Shown: piece after piece, positions 30,742 to 39,324 of the stretch | Position numbering within the stretch: position 1 is the first letter of the stretch | Layout of the letters: every line of letters starts with the position of its first letter | Assembly (NCBI GenBank): GCA_019912315.1 | Contig: JAIOJA010000042.1 | Span: 186,001 to 250,000 of the forward strand | Length of the DNA: 64,000 bases | Source: Planctomycetota bacterium | GTDB lineage: Bacteria; Planctomycetota; UBA8742; UBA2392 | Direction: 5' to 3' | Program-made: the position numbers and the translations under genes | Notes under the pieces: generated by a model | The model's database searches: none | What the model was told of the DNA's origin: nothing | What the model saw: the letters and a program-made list of their open reading frames with translations, nothing else

Positions 30742-31082
30742 GCGGATCCTCGTTTCTGTTGCGACGGGGAGTCGCATCGGCTTCCAGGCGCTGGCGGACG
30801 ACCGGAAGACCGCCCACGCCGCCAGATTTCCAGTTCACCTGCGGAGGGTCGGCAGGCGTTCATGGCGGATGTGATGGTTCACGATGAGCATGTTCGGGAA
30901 GGCGCTGCCTGTTCCCCCTGCTGCACACCCCAGCAGTTGTACGATTTGGATCTTGCCGGAGAAGTTCTGGCCCGCTGAGTTTCAGTATGTATGGGGCGCA
31001 CTTGAGTAACTCCGCGAGATTGCCAAAACATTAAGCGCCAAGCATGAGGCGAGCCCGCCGGGGACGACTTGGTTGAAAAAAG
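30742..31082. other. 341-base gap with no gene recognised
   Basis: The stretch between the cytochrome gene and the convergent DinB-like gene has short open frames only, without start signals. Two small inverted repeats are present (GCGAC/GTCGC at 30761-30775 and CTGGCGG/CCGCCAG at 30791-30825). Neither is followed by a T run, so I do not call terminators. I looked for tRNA and signal-recognition-particle RNA signatures and found none. Confidence 0.5.
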
Positions 31083-31592
31083 TTAACTCTGGGCCGGTTG
31101 GGGGCGCGGGTCTACGCCTACCCAGCACTGGGCGACGCCGATGTCCTTGCGTCCCGCGGCCTTCACATACAGGAAGAACTGCATGCGGTATGCCACCAGG
31201 GCCTTCAGGCACATGTCCATGATGCCCTGACCCACCGTGCATGGCGCGCCCCAGGGCATGGCGGCCTGCTTGTTGGCGAAATCGTGGCTGCTGATTCCAT
31301 TGACAAGCTCTTTCAACTTGTGCCCCTGCCCGGTCATCGCGCGGTCGAAGTTCTGCTGGTTCACCTGCTCGGCGGCTTGGCCCATCTCTCCGGCGTGGTC
31401 CCAGTTGCCGGTGACGGCCTGGATTGCGGGCACAATGGCGCAGGTGGTGAGGTACCGCATCAACTCAAGCATACTGCGCTGCTGCGGCGAAGGGCGATAG
31501 GACATGCCGCCCGGCGGAATCTTGGTGGCCAGATGTTTGATGATCCGAATCTCCCAAAGCATCGAATCGATCAAGTGCTGTTTAGTGATCAT
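31083..31592 (-). CDS. DinB-fold protein, metal-binding four-helix bundle
   Basis: 169 residues. The opening 'LIDSMLWEIRIIKHLATKIP' and the later 'LVAYRMQFFLYVKAAGRKDIG' fit the DinB/DUF1569-type helical bundle, whose members include thiol-dependent detoxification enzymes. The usual metal triad of histidines is not clearly complete: I see one early His at the expected helix and another near the middle, but no HxxxH pair at the end. It precedes the RimK-like gene in the reverse direction by 19 bases, and both are transcribed leftwards. Confidence 0.6.
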   Translation of the reverse strand: MITKQHLIDSMLWEIRIIKHLATKIPPGGMSYRPSPQQRSMLELMRYLTTCAIVPAIQAVTGNWDHAGEMGQAAEQVNQQNFDRAMTGQGHKLKELVNGISSHDFANKQAAMPWGAPCTVGQGIMDMCLKALVAYRMQFFLYVKAAGRKDIGVAQCWVGVDPRPQPAQS

Positions 31593-31611
31593 GCGCTCTC
31601 CCTGCTATTGC

Positions 31612-32532
31612 CTAGGCGTCAACTTTCTTGCGCTGGGGGTCCTGCGCTTCGCTTTCCGTGACTTTCTTTTCGATGAACTCGATGATCTGCTCCGCCACAC
31701 TTTCGCCTGTCGCCGTCTCGATGCCTTCCAGCCCCGGCGACGAGTTGACCTCCAGCACCAGCGGGCCGCGTTTGGCGCGGATCAAATCGACGCCGGCGAC
31801 GTTCAGGTTCATGGCTTTGGCGGCATCGATGGCGATCTGCCTCTCACGCTTTGTCAGCTTGATCTTTTTCGCCGTTCCGCCGCGGTGCAGATTGCTGCGG
31901 AAATCGCCGGGAGGGGCGCTGCGCTCCATGGCCGCGACGACCTTGCCCCCCACCACGAAGGCGCGCACATCACGCCCGTCGGCCTCGGCGATGAACTCCT
32001 GCACCAGAAAGTTGGCGTTGAGTTGCTGAAAGGCGCTGATTACGGCCTCGGCCGCCTTGATCGTCGGTGCCAGCACCACCCCCGCCCCTTGGCTGCCTTG
32101 CAGCAGCTTGATCACAAGGGGCGGCCCACCGACGATCTTCATGACGTCGTCTTTGCTGAGCAGGTTGTGGGCGAAGCCGGTCTTTGGCAGGTCCACGTTC
32201 TTGCGACTCAGCAGTTGCAGGCTGCGCAGCTTATCGCCGCTGCGCACGATGGCCTGGCTGGCGTTGACGCTGTAACTGCCCATCATCTCGAACTGGCGTA
32301 CGATGGCGGCGCCGTAGGCGGCGTCAGCACTGCTGGCAACGCGCGGGATGATGGCGTCAAACTTCTGAAGCGCCCGCCCGCCGTGCATGACCTTGGGACT
32401 GCGGGCCGTAATGTCGACGTAGCAGCGCAGGTAGTCAACGATGCTCGCCGTATGCCCCTTCGCCTCGGCGGCTTCTTTGAAGCGCCGGGTCGAGTACAGG
32501 GTCGGGTTACGAGAAAGAATGCAGATCCTCAT
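31612..32532 (-). CDS. RimK-type ATP-grasp ligase
   Basis: 306 residues. The N-terminal domain ([27 protein letters not shown]) and the ATP-grasp core are those of the RimK family: '[23 protein letters not shown]'-like block, '[19 protein letters not shown]', '[29 protein letters not shown]' and metal-binding '[17 protein letters not shown]'. RimK adds glutamates to the C-terminus of ribosomal protein S6; relatives ligate amino acids to cofactors or make mycosporine-like or tetrahydromethanopterin-type products. The length and close match favour the canonical RimK. No rpsF or RimK partner is adjacent. Confidence 0.88.
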   Translation of the reverse strand: MRICILSRNPTLYSTRRFKEAAEAKGHTASIVDYLRCYVDITARSPKVMHGGRALQKFDAIIPRVASSADAAYGAAIVRQFEMMGSYSVNASQAIVRSGDKLRSLQLLSRKNVDLPKTGFAHNLLSKDDVMKIVGGPPLVIKLLQGSQGAGVVLAPTIKAAEAVISAFQQLNANFLVQEFIAEADGRDVRAFVVGGKVVAAMERSAPPGDFRSNLHRGGTAKKIKLTKRERQIAIDAAKAMNLNVAGVDLIRAKRGPLVLEVNSSPGLEGIETATGESVAEQIIEFIEKKVTESEAQDPQRKKVDA

Positions 32533-32583
32533 GCGCGAAAGGTTAACCGCGCAACGGCTATTGTCGATGGCGCCGAGGCTGTG

Positions 32584-33468
32584 CTACTTGCCTACTATCT
32601 CGCTGAAGCGTTTTCGGATCCGGTCGTTGGACTCATCCCAGCAGGTGAAGTGGTCACCGGGCACCGTCATGACCGTAACGTTTTTGCTGAGCTTCTTCGC
32701 TTCGCGCGAGAAATCGTGGGTCTGGTCCTGATTCCAATGTTCGGCGGCGCCTCGGGCAAGGATCAGAGGAATGCGAAGACTGCGGATATGGAACATGGGG
32801 GATCGCACAAAGATCTGGTCGCGATCGCGATGGTTGAACGGTGCGAGTTCCTCCTGCCCGGACAGCCAGTCGCGCACGTCTGTCGCGCCGCCGATGGAAG
32901 CGCTTGCCGCGAAGGGGCTGTCCAGCATGGCAGCCAGAATGCAGCGGGTGCCGCCGACGCTGTGCCCCATAACGCAGACGCGTTTCGGGTCGACCTCTTT
33001 GTGCTCGGCCAGATACTCGCCGGCCGCGATCACGTCATCGATCTCGTGATACAGCAGGTCGTAGTGTCCGGCACTGCCGTTCTCCGCACGCAGGATCGGC
33101 GTAAGCACGGCCCAGCCCGCATCGAGCCAGTCGTACATCTGGTCGAACTCGCTGCCGTCGAACGAGAATCCGCCGTGAATGTAGACCACCGCCGGGTAAG
33201 GCCCTTCGCCACTCTCGGGTATCCCCAGCCAGCCCTTCAGGGTCAGGTCACCGGAGCGGAATGTGATCTCCTCGGCGGCGAGCTCCGGGCGGGTTTCCTC
33301 CCACTCCTGCGGCGCAGCGCCTTTGGTGTCCAGCTTGTTTGGAATTGCGGCGCGGGCGGCAGCAAGATCCTTGAACGCATCACCACCGCTGCCGGAGTCA
33401 GGACGCCCGCAGCCGCAAGAGACCATAAGGAGCACCGAGCACATGATGGCGGGCGGGCTTGGTCGCAT
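32584..33468 (-). CDS. Exported alpha/beta-hydrolase (dienelactone hydrolase/acyl-peptidase-like) lipoprotein
   Basis: 294 residues with a short signal (PAIMCSVLLMVSCGC), so probably a lipoprotein. The alpha/beta-hydrolase core shows the oxyanion 'YIHGGFS' block, the nucleophile elbow GHSVGG, and the terminal 'VPGDHFTCWD' with the likely catalytic His. The substrate is unknown; the layout is close to S9-type peptidases and esterases. The ribosome-binding site AAGGAG, six bases before ATG 33468, lies inside a duplicated scrap of the thiC 3' end (33477-33545). The gene is minus strand, between a RimK-like gene and a sodium/proton antiporter. Confidence 0.85.
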   Translation of the reverse strand: MRPSPPAIMCSVLLMVSCGCGRPDSGSGGDAFKDLAAARAAIPNKLDTKGAAPQEWEETRPELAAEEITFRSGDLTLKGWLGIPESGEGPYPAVVYIHGGFSFDGSEFDQMYDWLDAGWAVLTPILRAENGSAGHYDLLYHEIDDVIAAGEYLAEHKEVDPKRVCVMGHSVGGTRCILAAMLDSPFAASASIGGATDVRDWLSGQEELAPFNHRDRDQIFVRSPMFHIRSLRIPLILARGAAEHWNQDQTHDFSREAKKLSKNVTVMTVPGDHFTCWDESNDRIRKRFSEIVGK

Positions 33469-33476
33469 CCGTTGCT

Positions 33477-33545
33477 CCTTGTCCCGGAGGACTCCCTCCG
33501 ACTCAGTGGCGGCATCGCGTTTGTACTTGCCGCTGACTTCGCGCG
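33477..33545 (-). pseudogene. Duplicated fragment of the thiC 3' end
   Basis: This segment aligns without gaps to the end of thiC at 35532-35600. Over the best 65 bases I count about 12 mismatches (roughly 80 percent identity, counted by eye). Both read in the same frame: 'SGKYKRDAATESEGVLRDKE' here against 'SGKYKRGAAPEPEKVLRDKE' in ThiC. The thiC stop TAG corresponds to CAA here, so the fragment reads on into the hydrolase ATG, and an in-frame TAG lies about 30 bases further upstream. It is a remnant, not a gene. Confidence 0.75.
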
Positions 33546-33611
33546 TGCCGTAGTCCGCGAAATTGTCCTAGCGAACTGCGCTGGAAGCAATCCCATTGGC
33601 CAAGGTTGGAC

Positions 33612-35426
33612 CTACTCTTCGTCACCATCTTCGTCGGACTTACTTTTTGGGCGTGGCGATAGCAGCACGACTTCCGTGACACCCTTCCAGTCACCACTGG
33701 CTGGGAGTATGGACTTTCCCTTTCGCACCAGCAGCGGCATCTCGCCCGCGCGGCGGATGACTGTCTTGCCGTCTTCGTTCTCCGCCTCTTCGCGCTTTCG
33801 AGTGATGACTTCAAGGCGGTCTTCCTCAAACATGGCTGCCAGCAGCGCGACGTCGAACTTGCGCCCGCAGATGGCATGGGCGCCTGCGGCTTCGAGCATT
33901 GCATCCGTGACGCCGCCTTTACCCCCACCCTGCGCCATCCAGGCCTGGATGCCATGGGCGAGGCGCTTGGCGGTTTGCAGGAACAGCAAGTTCACTTCGT
34001 CGTTGGCCGTCAGGGCAATTACGCCAGTGCGGGTTTCCACGCCGCCGCGCAACAGCGTGTTTACTTCAAGCGCGTTGGCTTGCATCACGGGCAGACCAGC
34101 CGCCTCGGCCCTGGCGACTTCTTCGCGGTTGCGGTCGATCAACAGGACGTCTTCACCGGCTTCCTTCAGCGCCAGCGCTAGCGCCCGCGCAACTGCATTC
34201 GCGCCGAAGATCAGCCAACCCTGGTTGCTCTTGGCCAGCACTTTCAGAAGCTTGCCAACCGGTTTGCCGGTCAAACCGGACAGGGTCACGGTCGTCACGA
34301 TGCAGACGAACACGACGGCGCGAAACTGCGTACCTTCCCGCGCGCCGGTCGCGGCTAACTGCGTCGCAAACAGAGAAGCGACTGCGGCAGCGACAATGCC
34401 CCGCGGGCCGATCCATGAGATAAACAGCCGCTGCCGGACATTCAGACCCGAGCCGATGGTCGACAGCATCACCGCCGCCGGACGCACGATGAACACCAGG
34501 CAGGCGGCCACACCGAGTGCAGGCAGGGCCAGCCCCGTCAGCTCATCGATTCGCACGTTGGCGGCAAGGATCACGAACAGCAGCCCGATGAAGAGCATGC
34601 TGAGCTCTTCCTTGAACTCGATCAGGTCTTCAGTCTCACCCCCGAGGAACCCAACCACGAGCCCGGCCACGACGGCAGCCAGGACGCCAGACTCATGCGC
34701 CAGGGCGTTCGACAACTGGAATGCCAGCAGCACGAGCGCAAGCGTGGCAATGCGGTTCATGTGGTTTTGCGCAAGAGCCTTCCACCGCGCAACGCCGACG
34801 ATCAACAGCCCGATAACCCCGCCAACGATGCCGCCAACCAGCGCGATCTTGCCGAGCTCCAGCGCCGCATGGCCAAAGGACTCCGCCACAGGATGCAGCG
34901 CGATACCAAACACGACCGTGGCCAGGATGGCCCCCACCGCGTCCCCCAGCACACCCTCAGCGGCCAGCACCGTGGCGACCGTCTTCTCGGCCTTGATTCG
35001 GCGTAGCAGCGGCGAGATCACCGTCGGGCCGGTCACTATCAGCAGCGCACCGAATAGCGCCGCGATTTCAATCCGCCAGCCCATGAAGTGGTACGCAACA
35101 AAGGCTGCGCCGCCAGCGGCAATCAGTGCGCCGATGCTGATCAGTCGACGCACGGGTGTGCCCGCCCGTTTGAGGCGTTTCGGGTTCAGTGACAACGCGC
35201 CCTCAAACAGAATAACGGACACGCAGAAGCCAACGACGATCTGGAGCCATTCACCAAGTGTCGCCGGGCGCACGGCATTCAGCACGTCCGGGCCCAGCAA
35301 CACGCCTGCACCCAGCGCCAGCAGTATGCCCGGTACGCGAAGCACAGTTCCGAGCGACAACGCCGCCATTCCAGCAGCGAGTGCGAACGACAGGGTCAGC
35401 GCGGGCGAATCAAAGATGTCGTGCAT
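33612..35426 (-). CDS. CPA1-family cation/proton antiporter with C-terminal TrkA-N-like domain
   Basis: 604 residues from ATG 35426. The first about 375 residues form a polytopic domain of roughly 11-12 helices with CPA1 features: 'GVLLGPDVLNAV' start, 'LILVTGPTVISPLLRRI' block (here LLIVTGPTVISPLL), 'AAEGVLGDAVGAI' and 'ISWIGPRGIVAAAVASLFA'. A Rossmann-like TrkA_N domain follows ('GWLIFGANAVARALALALKEAGEDVLLIDRNREEV'), where the glycine motif reads GANAVA and not GxGxxG, so NAD binding may be lost. The tail is acidic. An upstream start at 35477 is in frame, but it lies inside the terminator hairpin behind thiC, which is why I prefer 35426. It likely exchanges Na+ or K+ for H+. Confidence 0.88.
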   Translation of the reverse strand: MHDIFDSPALTLSFALAAGMAALSLGTVLRVPGILLALGAGVLLGPDVLNAVRPATLGEWLQIVVGFCVSVILFEGALSLNPKRLKRAGTPVRRLISIGALIAAGGAAFVAYHFMGWRIEIAALFGALLIVTGPTVISPLLRRIKAEKTVATVLAAEGVLGDAVGAILATVVFGIALHPVAESFGHAALELGKIALVGGIVGGVIGLLIVGVARWKALAQNHMNRIATLALVLLAFQLSNALAHESGVLAAVVAGLVVGFLGGETEDLIEFKEELSMLFIGLLFVILAANVRIDELTGLALPALGVAACLVFIVRPAAVMLSTIGSGLNVRQRLFISWIGPRGIVAAAVASLFATQLAATGAREGTQFRAVVFVCIVTTVTLSGLTGKPVGKLLKVLAKSNQGWLIFGANAVARALALALKEAGEDVLLIDRNREEVARAEAAGLPVMQANALEVNTLLRGGVETRTGVIALTANDEVNLLFLQTAKRLAHGIQAWMAQGGGKGGVTDAMLEAAGAHAICGRKFDVALLAAMFEEDRLEVITRKREEAENEDGKTVIRRAGEMPLLVRKGKSILPASGDWKGVTEVVLLSPRPKSKSDEDGDEE

Positions 35427-35469
35427 GGTCAAAGTTCTAGCGAATTCTGCGCGCTTCAACAGGGCAGCC

Positions 35470-35507
35470 AAAAACATAGATCCGCCTCGCAGAAGCAGAG
35501 GCGGATC
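35470..35507 (-). terminator. Intrinsic terminator of thiC
   Basis: A perfect ten-base inverted repeat (35479-35488 with 35498-35507, nine-base loop) begins 20 bases past the thiC stop. On the minus strand the stem is followed by TAT-G and then five T at 35474-35470. It separates thiC from the antiporter gene. Confidence 0.7.
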
Positions 35508-35526
35508 AGTGGGTACGAGGTATCAG

Positions 35527-37077
35527 CTACTCTTTGTCGCGGAGGACTTTCTCTGGCTCCGGTGCGGCGCCGCGTTTGTACTTGCCGCTGTCTTCGCGCT
35601 CGTAGGGAACGCGGGCCTCGAACTTGGCCTTCTGACCGCGCGCCTTCATTTTGTCCTGCACATGCTGCGGCGGCAGCCAGTTGCCCATTTCGTCGAAGCT
35701 GCCTTCGGCGGCCTGCTTCTCTGCCATGGTGACCTTGCGTTTGCGGCGGTCGTCGGCCATGGGCATCTCTTTCAGGTCCGCGGGCGCGCGTTCACCGAGG
35801 TCAGTGAAATTGTCCATGCGGACCGCGCACAGGTCGCCGCACATGGTGCAGACGTCGCTGTCGTAGTCTTCGCTGGATGCTCGGAACTTACGCGCTTCAA
35901 CCGGGTCGATAGCGCAGGCGAACATGGTTTCCCAGTCCAGCTTCTTGCGGGCCTCACTCATGCGGTCGTTGATTCTCTTCGCGTAAGGCACACCCTTGGC
36001 GAGGTCACCCGACTGGGCAGCAATGCGGGTCGCGATCACGCCCTGGCGCACGTCGTCGGCGTTGGGCAGACGCAAGTGTTCCGCCGGTGTCACATAGCAG
36101 AGCATGTCGGCGCCGGCCGCGCTGCAGACCGCGCCGCCGATTGCGCCGGTGATGTGGTCGTAGCCTGCGCCGGTGTCAATCGTCAGCGGGCCAAGCACGT
36201 AGAACGGCGCGCCGTGGCAGATCTGTTTCTGCAGCTTTACGTTCGCGGCGATCTGATCAAGCGGCACGTGACCCGGGCCTTCGATCATTACCTGCACACC
36301 CTTGGCCCAGGCGCGCTTGGTGAGCTCGCCGAGGATCAGCAACTCCTGAATCTGTGCGGCATCCGTTGCGTCGCCCGTGCCGCCCGGACGCAGACTATCG
36401 CCGAGGCTGAAGGTCATGTCGTACTTGGCGGCGATCTCGCACAGCTCGTCAAAGTACTCGTAGAGCGGGTTCTCGTTGCCCGTCGCGCGCATCCAGGCGG
36501 CGTGGACGCTGCCGCCCTTGCTGACGATGCCGACGATGCGCTGGCGCCCATCGACATACTTCAAGGTCTGGCGCGTAATACCGCAGTGAACGGTGATGTA
36601 GTCAACGCCCTGCTGTCCCTGTTTTTCGATTTCATCAAGCAGGCGCCGTGCGGTGAAGTCCTTGAACCCCTGACCCTTCATGATGTTGTCGGACATGGCG
36701 CCGTAGATCGGCACGGTCCCCACCATGATGCTGCTGTTGCCGATGATGCTTTCGCGGATGTGGTCGAGGTCCTGGTAGCCGGAGCTCAGGTCCATGACGC
36801 TGTCGCTGCCAAACTCGATGCTGACCTTCAGCTTCTCGAGTTCTTCATCAAGGCTGCCGTGGTCGCTGCTGATACCGATGTTAGCGTTGACCTTGGTCTT
36901 GGTCTTGCGCCCGATGGCGCGCGGTGCGAAGTCGTGGTTGATGTTCTTTGGAATGACCAGGTGACCCATCGCCAGCAGCTCGCGCACTTCTTCCGGCGTG
37001 AGCTCCTCCTGCTCGGCCACGTAGGCCATCTCGTCGGTGACTTTGCCGTCGCGCGCGGATTGTAGCTGGGTGGGCAT
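35527..37077 (-). CDS. thiC: Phosphomethylpyrimidine synthase ThiC
   Basis: Radical SAM enzyme that rearranges aminoimidazole ribotide into the thiamine pyrimidine. 516 residues. Recognisable ThiC blocks include 'TVHCGITRQTLKYVDGRQRIVGIVSKGG', 'YDMTFSLGDSLRPGGTGDATDAAQIQEL', 'VQVMIEGPGHVPLDQIAANV' and 'APFYVLGPLTIDTGAGYDHITGAIGGA'. The cluster motif near the C-terminus reads CTMCGDLC, spacing CX2CX3C; E. coli ThiC has CX2CX4C, and shorter spacing is known to me only from memory of other short-form ThiC proteins. Only about 70 bases separate it from the divergent gene at 37149, too little for a complete thiamine-pyrophosphate riboswitch, so regulation is probably not by THI-box here. Other thiamine genes are absent from the window. 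Confidence 0.95.
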   Translation of the reverse strand: MPTQLQSARDGKVTDEMAYVAEQEELTPEEVRELLAMGHLVIPKNINHDFAPRAIGRKTKTKVNANIGISSDHGSLDEELEKLKVSIEFGSDSVMDLSSGYQDLDHIRESIIGNSSIMVGTVPIYGAMSDNIMKGQGFKDFTARRLLDEIEKQGQQGVDYITVHCGITRQTLKYVDGRQRIVGIVSKGGSVHAAWMRATGNENPLYEYFDELCEIAAKYDMTFSLGDSLRPGGTGDATDAAQIQELLILGELTKRAWAKGVQVMIEGPGHVPLDQIAANVKLQKQICHGAPFYVLGPLTIDTGAGYDHITGAIGGAVCSAAGADMLCYVTPAEHLRLPNADDVRQGVIATRIAAQSGDLAKGVPYAKRINDRMSEARKKLDWETMFACAIDPVEARKFRASSEDYDSDVCTMCGDLCAVRMDNFTDLGERAPADLKEMPMADDRRKRKVTMAEKQAAEGSFDEMGNWLPPQHVQDKMKARGQKAKFEARVPYEREDSGKYKRGAAPEPEKVLRDKE

Positions 37078-37148
37078 GGGACGCTCGCTTTGTCAGATAG
37101 TTCACGGCAGGATAGATCATCGAAAGTGCACAACCAGTAGGGGGAACC

Positions 37149-37628
37149 ATGAACGCTGTGGAAGCATTGCTTGTCGTGTTCGACGGAGCCTGGAAAGATG
37201 ACTTCGAAAGTCTGAGCGACGCATGTGCGGACCTCACGGAGGAAGAGTCCGTCTGGCAGCCGGCCGCCTACCAGCGCGAGCCACACGACAAAGGTGTCGG
37301 CAGGCCGGGGACGATCCTGTGGCATCTCAATCACCTGGAAATGTGCCACCGACACTACATCGCGACGCTCAAGAACATGAAACCGGAGGTTTCGCCCGAC
37401 ACCGAAGCACCCGGCGAGCTGCCACTGAGGCAGGCACTGGCGGCCCTCGGCGAAACGACGCAGGATCTGCGCAACATGATCGCCGAGCTGAAGCCCGAAG
37501 ACTTGACCCGTCAAGTAAGGCCCAAACGAACCGCCGCTGGCTTCATCGCAATGATCGCAAGGCACATCTCGTGGCACGCAGGCATGATCAAGCAAACTCG
37601 CCGCCTGCACGCGAAGCGCGGGCAATAA
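37149..37628 (+). CDS. DinB-fold protein, second copy
   Basis: 159 residues, starting behind GGGGGAACC. The core 'PGTILWHLNHLEMCHRHYIATL' contains the HLNHLE histidine signature, and the C-terminal 'MIARHISWHAGMIKQTRR' supplies the RHxxWHxGM pair; together they complete a DinB metal triad (His-His-His). Enzymes of this fold use bacillithiol or mycothiol or act on small thiols; the substrate here is unknown. It is divergent from thiC and convergent with der, so it is a single-gene unit. It is a better DinB match than the protein at 31083-31592. Confidence 0.82.
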   Translation: MNAVEALLVVFDGAWKDDFESLSDACADLTEEESVWQPAAYQREPHDKGVGRPGTILWHLNHLEMCHRHYIATLKNMKPEVSPDTEAPGELPLRQALAALGETTQDLRNMIAELKPEDLTRQVRPKRTAAGFIAMIARHISWHAGMIKQTRRLHAKRGQ

Positions 37629-37642
37629 CCCACGGAGGGCAT

Positions 37643-39253
37643 CTACAGTTCCACTTTGGCGCGGGCCCGGAACTTCAGACGGATCGGCACTTCGCCGAAA
37701 TCAGCGTTCTCCTGCAATTGGTGCAGCAGATACTTGCGCCAGTTTTCAGGGAACAGGTCCGGGTCGTTTACGAACACGACAATCTTCGGCGGGTAGGTTT
37801 CCACCTGGGTCGCGTAGAAAATCCGACCAATCTTGTTCTTGCGCGGCTGCGGGTGGTGTCGCTCGAACGCGCCGCTCACAAGCCGGTTCAGCTCGCCGGT
37901 GCCCATGCGAAAGCCCGCCTGTTGGTGAAGCTCACGGGCGATATCGAGCATCTCAAACACGTTGTCGCTGCTGACAGCAGACATGAACACAATCGGCGCG
38001 TAGTCGATCGCGTGCAGTTTGCGGCGCAGGTAGCGGCTGTAGTCGCCGGTCGTCTGCCCCGTCGCGAGGTCCCACTTGTTCACCGCGATAATCACCGGCT
38101 TGCATTCCTTAACCGCAAGGTCCACAAGCTGCGTGTCAATCTTGCTGATCGGCTCGCGGGCGTCGAGCATCAGCACGACTACGCTGGACCGCCTTACCGC
38201 ACGGAAGCTGCGCGACTGGCTGAAGAACTCGACGCTGTGCTGAAGCGTACTGCGCTTGCGCACGCCGGCCGTGTCAATCGCGATGAACGTCTTGTCGTCA
38301 TACGTGAAGCGCACGTCCACGGAGTCACGCGTCGTGCCCTCAAGCTCGCTGGCGATAACGCGCTCATCAGCCGCCAGTGCGTTCACGAGCGTAGACTTGC
38401 CAACATTGCGCCGCCCCACGATCGCGAGCAGAAGCTCGGGCGGGTCCAGACTTTCGGCGGCCGTCTTGCGGGGCAGGTGCTCACAGATCGCCGCGGCGAT
38501 CTGCTTGATCTTGCGCATCGCTTTCGCGGACGTGGTTACAGGCTCGCCAAGACCAAGTTCAAAAAAGTCATCCGCCAGCTTGTCGTGCGCCGCGTCGTCG
38601 GCCTTGTTGGCCGCGATCACGACTTTGCGTCCTGTGCGACGGAGCATCCGGGCGGCCTCTTCGTCGAGAACCGTCAGTCCTTCCTTGACGTCCACCACCA
38701 GCAGCACCACGTCCGCGGCGGCGACGGCATTGGCAATCTGCTCATGCACGTGCTCGTTGACGCGCTGCTCGTCGACAACACCGATGCCAGCCGTGTCAAA
38801 CAGCTCGACGACCCGCAGACGCCCGTCTTCATCGCGCATGCGCACCGGCGCGCTGACCCGGTCGCGCGTGGTGCCGGGGCGCGGGTCTTCAATGGAGATG
38901 CGGCTGCCCGCCAGTTTGTTGAACAGGCTGCTCTTGCCGACATTCGGGCGCCCGACAATGGCGACAATGGGCAGACGCAACCCGTCCGGCTGGCTGCGCG
39001 ACTCGACCCCGAGCTCGGCGGCTGACTTCTGACGCCTCGTGTACGGCTTGCCCTGCGCGGTTTCCCGTGGCGAGGTTGGGGCTTCCTGCGCCGCGGGCGC
39101 GGGCTTGCGTTTGCGCTTGGGGCGTCGTCCGACAACTTTGGCATTGGGGCGCTTGGCCTTGCGTGCCGCCTTGCCGGCGTCACGGGCCTTGGACTTCTTG
39201 CTGGTCGCGCGCTGTTTACGCTTGGCCGCACCTTTTTTGAACTTCTTGGGCAA
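37643..39253 (-). CDS. der: Ribosome-associated GTPase Der (EngA) with long basic N-terminal extension
   Basis: 536 residues; TTG start at 39253 with GGAG five bases upstream. Two tandem GTPase domains are complete: first 'GRPNVGKSSLFNKLAGS' to 'NKADD', second 'GRRNVGKSTLVNALA' to 'NKWDL', followed by the KH-like domain with 'RKNKIGRIFYATQVETYPPKIVVFVND'. Der is essential in 50S maturation. The first about 92 residues are an extra arm of Lys, Arg and Ala with proline, absent from E. coli Der, and likely bind RNA. The gene ends 14 bases from the convergent DinB-fold gene. Confidence 0.95.
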   Translation of the reverse strand: MPKKFKKGAAKRKQRATSKKSKARDAGKAARKAKRPNAKVVGRRPKRKRKPAPAAQEAPTSPRETAQGKPYTRRQKSAAELGVESRSQPDGLRLPIVAIVGRPNVGKSSLFNKLAGSRISIEDPRPGTTRDRVSAPVRMRDEDGRLRVVELFDTAGIGVVDEQRVNEHVHEQIANAVAAADVVLLVVDVKEGLTVLDEEAARMLRRTGRKVVIAANKADDAAHDKLADDFFELGLGEPVTTSAKAMRKIKQIAAAICEHLPRKTAAESLDPPELLLAIVGRRNVGKSTLVNALAADERVIASELEGTTRDSVDVRFTYDDKTFIAIDTAGVRKRSTLQHSVEFFSQSRSFRAVRRSSVVVLMLDAREPISKIDTQLVDLAVKECKPVIIAVNKWDLATGQTTGDYSRYLRRKLHAIDYAPIVFMSAVSSDNVFEMLDIARELHQQAGFRMGTGELNRLVSGAFERHHPQPRKNKIGRIFYATQVETYPPKIVVFVNDPDLFPENWRKYLLHQLQENADFGEVPIRLKFRARAKVEL

Positions 39254-39269
39254 TGCCGCTCCATGGAAA

Positions 39270-39295
39270 GCGGCAGGCCCGTACAGGCCTGCCGC
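39270..39295 (-). terminator. Probable terminator between the Bax-inhibitor-1 gene and der
   Basis: A perfect ten-base stem (39270-39279 with 39286-39295, six-base loop), about 30 bases past the stop of the upstream minus-strand gene. The following minus-strand sequence has only three T, so termination may be partial and some read-through into der is possible. Confidence 0.45.
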
Positions 39296-39324
39296 GCGAA
39301 GTGTATCCGGTTGCTTGCAGCCCG

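Noticed and set aside
30742-31082. 4.5S RNA or tRNA in the gap
   Set aside because: No SRP RNA consensus (the GTCAGGTCCGGAAGG-type tetraloop region) and no cloverleaf with T-arm could be found.
31504-37065. Plus-strand open frame of over 1850 codons
   Set aside because: It runs antisense to RimK-like, hydrolase, antiporter and thiC genes, all of which have clear family motifs. The plus-strand translation is low in recognisable patterns and rich in His, Val and Asp, as expected from an antisense frame in high-GC DNA.
37078-37148. TPP riboswitch upstream of thiC
   Set aside because: Only 71 bases separate the divergent genes, and the conserved CTGAGA and ACCTGA boxes are not seen.
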